From the NCBI GenBank assembly GCA_026392255.1, contig JAPLCJ010000006.1, positions 1 to 32,724 on the forward strand: a DNA stretch of 32,724 bases, read 5' to 3'. Position numbers and translations under genes: made by a program. A model generated the notes under the pieces. The model did not search any database, was not told the DNA's origin, and saw only the letters and a program-made list of their open reading frames with translations. Positions 29,457-32,724 of this stretch are shown one piece after another. The DNA is from Solirubrobacterales bacterium. GTDB lineage: Bacteria; Actinomycetota; Thermoleophilia; Solirubrobacterales; Solirubrobacteraceae. Numbering within the stretch: position 1 is the first letter of the stretch; each line of letters opens with the position of its first letter.

Positions 29457-30719
29457 ATGAGCAGCAATGTCCGAGCCACTCTCCTTGCCATCATCATGGC
29501 GGTCTCCTCCATCGGCTTGGTCACGATGCCCGACCAAGCCTCGGCGGCGCCTCGGAAAGTCCCCCAGGGCTTCTTTGGAGTCGATATGGATCCTTGGCAG
29601 CTCAGCCGATTGGGCTCAAGTGTCGACGCTGAAATGGCGGCGGCAGCAGCTAGTGGGGTCGAGAGCGTCAGGATCCCGCTCTACTGGTTTGACATCCAGC
29701 CATACGCCACTTGGGCCGATCTTCCGTGGGCACTTCGTGGCCGCTACACGGCTGACCCCGATGGGGGCGCGCCATACAACTGGACGGCCGCTGATGCATT
29801 CATGACTGCGGCCTCACGAACTGGGATTCGGGTACTTCCAATTGTGCTCGGTGCTCCCCGCTGGGCAGCTGATCCAAGGTCCAACCGGGCGATCCCTGTT
29901 CCAACTTCACCAGCTAGGTATGCCGCGTTCTGTGCTGCAGCAGTAGCCCGATACGGCACTCGAGGTAGCTTCTGGGCCGCTCACCCGGAATTGACCGCAA
30001 ACCCTGTCACTGCTTGGCAGATCTGGAATGAACCCGATCTGGACCGCTTCTGGCCACAGCACAGCGGCGAAACACAGAGTGTCACTGTCAACGGGCAGAC
30101 CAAGCGGCTCAAGGGCCTTGGCTTCGCACCAAGCTACGTCGCACTGCTGAAAGCGGCTAGGACAAGCATCAAGGCCACTGACAACAACGCCAAAGTGATG
30201 CTCGCCAGCATGACTAACCTTGCCTGGTCCTCGCTCAAACTGATCTATGCGAGTGGCGCACGTGGAAGCTTTGATGAGGTTGGAGCCAACGTCTTTAGCA
30301 AGACGGCCCCAAACATCGTCTCTGCTGTCAAGACAATCCGGGCAACAATGGCGGCAAACCACGATTCCAGCCTCCCCTACTCAGTAACTGAGTACTCCTG
30401 GGCTTCAGGGACTGGGTCCATTGACCCCACCTCCCACATGGGCTGGCTAGTTTCGAGCCAGGCAGACCAGGCCAAGAAGGCTGGTCTCGCCATCGACCAG
30501 TTCCTCCTTAGCCGGGTGTCCCTCAAGCTCAAGGCAACCTACTGGTACACCTGGGGTAGCTCTGACTCCGGAGCCGCCAGTGTCTGGGACTACGCCGGAC
30601 TCAGACGCCTTCGGCCGGGAGCAAACTTGAGTAAGCCGGTTCTTGCAACCTTCGCCAAGAAGGCTCTCGCAGCGGAGGGATGCCGCACTAAGACTGTCGC
30701 AACAGCCTGCGCAAGCTAG
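29457..30719 (+). CDS. Secreted clan GH-A-like glycoside hydrolase (copy 2)
   Basis: A 420-residue paralogue of the preceding gene. The signal peptide runs to about residue 30 (cleavage near QASA-AP). The mature part mirrors copy 1: QGFFGVDMDPW, VRIPLYWFDIQ, IRVLPIVLGAPRWA, TAWQIWNEPD with acid/base Glu192, and YSVTEYSWAS with nucleophile Glu312. It ends with EGCRTKTVATACAS, the same cysteine-containing tail as copy 1. It lacks the inserted loops of copy 1 that carry extra cysteines (around its residues 218-229 and 359-375), which explains the 47-residue difference. The two were probably born by tandem duplication and then diverged, perhaps to cut different linkages. It ends six bases from the convergent GT4 gene. 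Substrate unknown. Confidence 0.85.
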   Translation: MSSNVRATLLAIIMAVSSIGLVTMPDQASAAPRKVPQGFFGVDMDPWQLSRLGSSVDAEMAAAAASGVESVRIPLYWFDIQPYATWADLPWALRGRYTADPDGGAPYNWTAADAFMTAASRTGIRVLPIVLGAPRWAADPRSNRAIPVPTSPARYAAFCAAAVARYGTRGSFWAAHPELTANPVTAWQIWNEPDLDRFWPQHSGETQSVTVNGQTKRLKGLGFAPSYVALLKAARTSIKATDNNAKVMLASMTNLAWSSLKLIYASGARGSFDEVGANVFSKTAPNIVSAVKTIRATMAANHDSSLPYSVTEYSWASGTGSIDPTSHMGWLVSSQADQAKKAGLAIDQFLLSRVSLKLKATYWYTWGSSDSGAASVWDYAGLRRLRPGANLSKPVLATFAKKALAAEGCRTKTVATACAS

Positions 30720-30725
30720 CGGCTC

Positions 30726-31766
30726 TTAGAGAGACTCCAGCAGGGCGTCGACCGATCGGGCCGTCGCCTGCCATGTAAGGCCCTTGACTCGCTCGAATCC
30801 CAGCCGAATTAGCTCCTCGCGCACATCTGGATCAAGGGCAGCCGACAGGACCGCAGCTGTTATCTCGCCCGCAGAACTCGGATCTACGAGCAGAGCTGCC
30901 CCACCAGCTGCCTCGACCAGAGCAGTCCCATTCGAACAAACCACCGGGGTTCCGCAGGCCATCGCTTCGCAGACCGGCAGACCGAAACCCTCGTAGATGG
31001 ATGGAAGCACCATCACTCGCGCGCCTGCATAGAGGGCTGCCAAATCTCCGGCTGCAACAGGCCCCAGATCTCTGACAAGCGTCGAGCGTTTCTCCGCCGA
31101 AAGCTGGGGGCGCCCACCGCCCACCGCGACGAGATCGACCCCGACCTCGTCGAGCGCCCTCGCGACGGGATCGAGGGCCGCAAGATTCTTTCGCTTGACA
31201 TGGCTTCCAACTGTCAGAACGTAAGGGCGCTCAGCCAGACCATGCCGCTCGAGGATCTCTCTATCTGCGGGACTCGGATCCCCATGCTCGAGAAGATCAT
31301 CCGGAACTCCTGGCGGGATAACCACGATTTTGCTCGCATCTGCGTGACAAAGCTCGATCAGTTCCCTACGGCTGAACTCACTCGGGACAATCACGCGAAC
31401 CGAACGGGAGACCAGCCGAGGTAGAAGGAAACTCTGCCAGGCGGTGTACAGGCGCGAGAAGTCATCCGGGAACCGCAGCGGCGCAGCATCGTGAATAACA
31501 ACAACGTTGCGTCGAGATGCGAGTGGAGCTAGGTTGGCGGGGCTGAGAACAAACGCAGCCCTCCTGCGTATCGCTAAAGCCGGGAGCACACCCTGCTCCC
31601 AGAGGTGACCAAGACGATGCGCAAACATCGTCGGTGGGGCCTCAATCCGGTAAGACGTTGGCCTGATGAGGGGAAGTCTTGTGGACAATTCACGGGCCCA
31701 GCGCTCCACGCCCCCGGTCTCGGGTCGCATCGCCGCCCTGGCATTGATCAGTGTGACTCTCTCCAC
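30726..31766 (-). CDS. Glycosyltransferase family 4 (mannosyltransferase-like)
   Basis: A 346-residue GT-B enzyme. It begins VTLINARAAMRPETGGVERW, with the GG-x-E-R acceptor-domain loop, and has VVIHDAAPLRFPDDFSRLY near residue 90, VIVPSEFSRRELIEL near 125, and the donor domain block YVLTVGSHVKRKNLAAL. The catalytic E-x7-E lies in EGFGLPVCEAMACGTPV. The pattern is that of WbpY/WbdA-type GT4 enzymes, many of which transfer mannose or rhamnose; the sugar is not certain. The start is GTG 31766. It has its own short divergent promoter region with the last gene of the window, and it converges on the second hydrolase with a six-base gap. Confidence 0.9.
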   Translation of the reverse strand: MERVTLINARAAMRPETGGVERWARELSTRLPLIRPTSYRIEAPPTMFAHRLGHLWEQGVLPALAIRRRAAFVLSPANLAPLASRRNVVVIHDAAPLRFPDDFSRLYTAWQSFLLPRLVSRSVRVIVPSEFSRRELIELCHADASKIVVIPPGVPDDLLEHGDPSPADREILERHGLAERPYVLTVGSHVKRKNLAALDPVARALDEVGVDLVAVGGGRPQLSAEKRSTLVRDLGPVAAGDLAALYAGARVMVLPSIYEGFGLPVCEAMACGTPVVCSNGTALVEAAGGAALLVDPSSAGEITAAVLSAALDPDVREELIRLGFERVKGLTWQATARSVDALLESL

Positions 31767-31772
31767 CCCCGT

Positions 31773-31792
31773 CGAGGCTAACGGTAGCCTCG
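31773..31792. promoter_or_regulatory. Perfect inverted repeat in a divergent promoter
   Basis: CGAGGCTA, four bases (ACGG), then TAGCCTCG is a perfect 8-base inverted repeat in the 39-base gap between two divergent GT4 genes (GTG 31766 minus, ATG 31806 plus). The minus-strand TAGCCT inside it lies eight bases from the GTG, the usual distance of -10 hexamers here, and a TATGAC lies five bases from the plus-strand ATG. It could be an operator that controls both genes, or a hairpin in the RNA. Confidence 0.4.
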
Positions 31793-31805
31793 GGTATGAC
31801 GCCTA

Positions 31806-32724
31806 ATGAATGAACAGCAACCAATCCTGATCCACGCTTACTCTGGGCCACTAGGGGGCTCCGAACGGATACTGCTGGATCTTCTCCACCGAATGGACCG
31901 TCCAGCTGTGTTGGCGTGCCCGCCCGGCCTCCTCGCCGACCACGCTGAAGGAGACGGGGTAACAGTCGTCAGAGTCAAGGAGCGATCCCTGCAGGCCCGT
32001 GGCGCTCGAACTGCCGTGGCCGCACTCACAGACCTAATCGGCCACGGACGCGAGATTAGGACGTTAGCTAGGGATCTCAATCCTGCCCTAATTGTCGCGT
32101 GGGGAATGCGCTCAGCGATGGCATCAACCCTCACCCTCAAAAGCAACGGCATCCCTCTAGTCGCTGAACATGTTGATCTCCTTCCATCCGGAGCCCAGGG
32201 TCGGGCAGCGCGCCTTGCCCTGCTGCGTTGCGACCGAGTTATCTGTCTCTCCTACGCAATTGCCGAAGACCTTGACTCCGCTTGGCATGCGAGCGGCAGA
32301 ATCTCAGTAGTTCATCCCGGAGTGGAACTTCACGAGAACGTTGCCGCCCGTAGATCGGACATGCCAACAGCCTTGATGCTTGCGGCTATCGAGCCATGGA
32401 AAGGTCAGCACACTGCGCTAGAAGCAGTCGCCAACGCGCCTAGAGTCAGACTCGTGTTGGCCGGCTCTCCTATTGGCGGAGGCGAGACCGAGTACCTCCG
32501 AGAGCTCAAAGCTCGCGCCGCCCTTCCTGACCTCGCCGGAAGAGTTGACTTCCCCGGCTGGATTGATGGTCCCAGTGCCCTAGCTGATGCCACGGTCTTA
32601 GTTCACACAGCTCCATCGGAACCGTTTGGGCGGGCGCTCATTGACGCAATGGCAGCTGGACGACCGGTGATCGCCTTCGACGCTGCCGGACCGAGGGAGA
32701 TCGTCACCCCGGATTGCGGTCGGC
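31806..32724 (+). CDS. Glycosyltransferase family 4 (N-terminal 306 codons; 3' end beyond window)
   Basis: The frame is open from ATG 31806 to the right edge. The N-terminal domain has ILIHAYSGPLGGSERILLDL, the glycine-rich acceptor loop of GT4 enzymes, and later PLVAEHVDLLPSG and CDRVICLSYAIAEDL. The donor-side domain shows MLAAIEPWKGQHTALEAV, VDFPGWIDGPSALADATVLV and SEPFGRALIDAMAAGRPVIAFDAAGPREIV. Glu of SEPFG and Asp of LIDAM occupy the E-x7-E pair, with Asp at the second position, a common variant. Only the last helix of the fold is missing. An upstream ATG at 31797 is in another frame and stops at once. It is divergent from the GT4 gene at 30726-31766. Confidence 0.88.
   Translation, partial: MNEQQPILIHAYSGPLGGSERILLDLLHRMDRPAVLACPPGLLADHAEGDGVTVVRVKERSLQARGARTAVAALTDLIGHGREIRTLARDLNPALIVAWGMRSAMASTLTLKSNGIPLVAEHVDLLPSGAQGRAARLALLRCDRVICLSYAIAEDLDSAWHASGRISVVHPGVELHENVAARRSDMPTALMLAAIEPWKGQHTALEAVANAPRVRLVLAGSPIGGGETEYLRELKARAALPDLAGRVDFPGWIDGPSALADATVLVHTAPSEPFGRALIDAMAAGRPVIAFDAAGPREIVTPDCGR

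Noticed and set aside
1-32724. CRISPR arrays, tRNA or rRNA genes, insertion sequences, attachment sites
   Set aside because: No regular short repeats, no tRNA cloverleaf-like or rRNA sequence, and no transposase or integrase frames were seen, despite the accessory character of the glycan locus.

Overview
The window reads as chromosomal DNA of an actinomycete, possibly of class Thermoleophilia. The class is inferred from gene content: a proton pyrophosphatase, an actinobacterial-type GCS2 ligase and a DUF1844-like acidic protein next to Rex. GC looks moderate, roughly 55-60% by eye. There are no RNA genes, transposons or CRISPR arrays, and no gene-free stretch longer than about 165 bases. Genes are packed tightly, often with 4-base stop/start overlaps.

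Region 1 (1-6632, all minus strand) is a housekeeping block. Transcription order is tsaE, tsaB, rimI, tsaD, a glutaredoxin-like protein, the NADH/NAD+ sensor rex, a GCS2-family glutamate-cysteine ligase, a small acidic DUF1844-like protein and, after a 162-base gap with its own leader, the proton pyrophosphatase hppA, which runs off the left edge. The block joins the t6A tRNA-modification genes to a redox/thiol theme.

Region 2 (6663-32724) is a large surface-polysaccharide locus made of short operons on alternating strands. It holds a Wzy/ligase-type polymerase, two different Wzx-type flippases, a GT-C type membrane protein with a DE motif, three stand-alone GT2 enzymes, four GT4 enzymes (the last cut by the right edge), a methyltransferase-GT2 fusion, a PLP/iron-sulfur E1-type dehydrase (RfbH) for 3,6-dideoxyhexose synthesis, and two secreted clan GH-A-like hydrolases in tandem. 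Its most unusual component is a family of four large multi-membrane-spanning paralogues: three in tandem (17767-22773) and one at 11530-13110. They share motifs (DQ-x-QYL, HPG-x-L, LQPWQG, GTFP-x-H, STGAR plus two C-terminal cysteines) and resemble GT-C glycosyltransferases, but I cannot place them in a named family.

A working model is that the GT2 and GT4 enzymes build lipid-linked repeats at the inner face of the membrane, the flippases export them, the Wzy-like protein polymerises them, the GT-C-like proteins decorate the glycan outside the membrane, and the secreted hydrolases trim it. The initiating phosphoglycosyltransferase, the chain-length regulator and the other dideoxysugar enzymes are not in the window.

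Regulation: genes that begin operons mostly lack a Shine-Dalgarno sequence and carry a TANNNT hexamer 7-9 bases before the start codon, which suggests leaderless transcripts. Several genes inside or ending operons have clear Shine-Dalgarno sequences.
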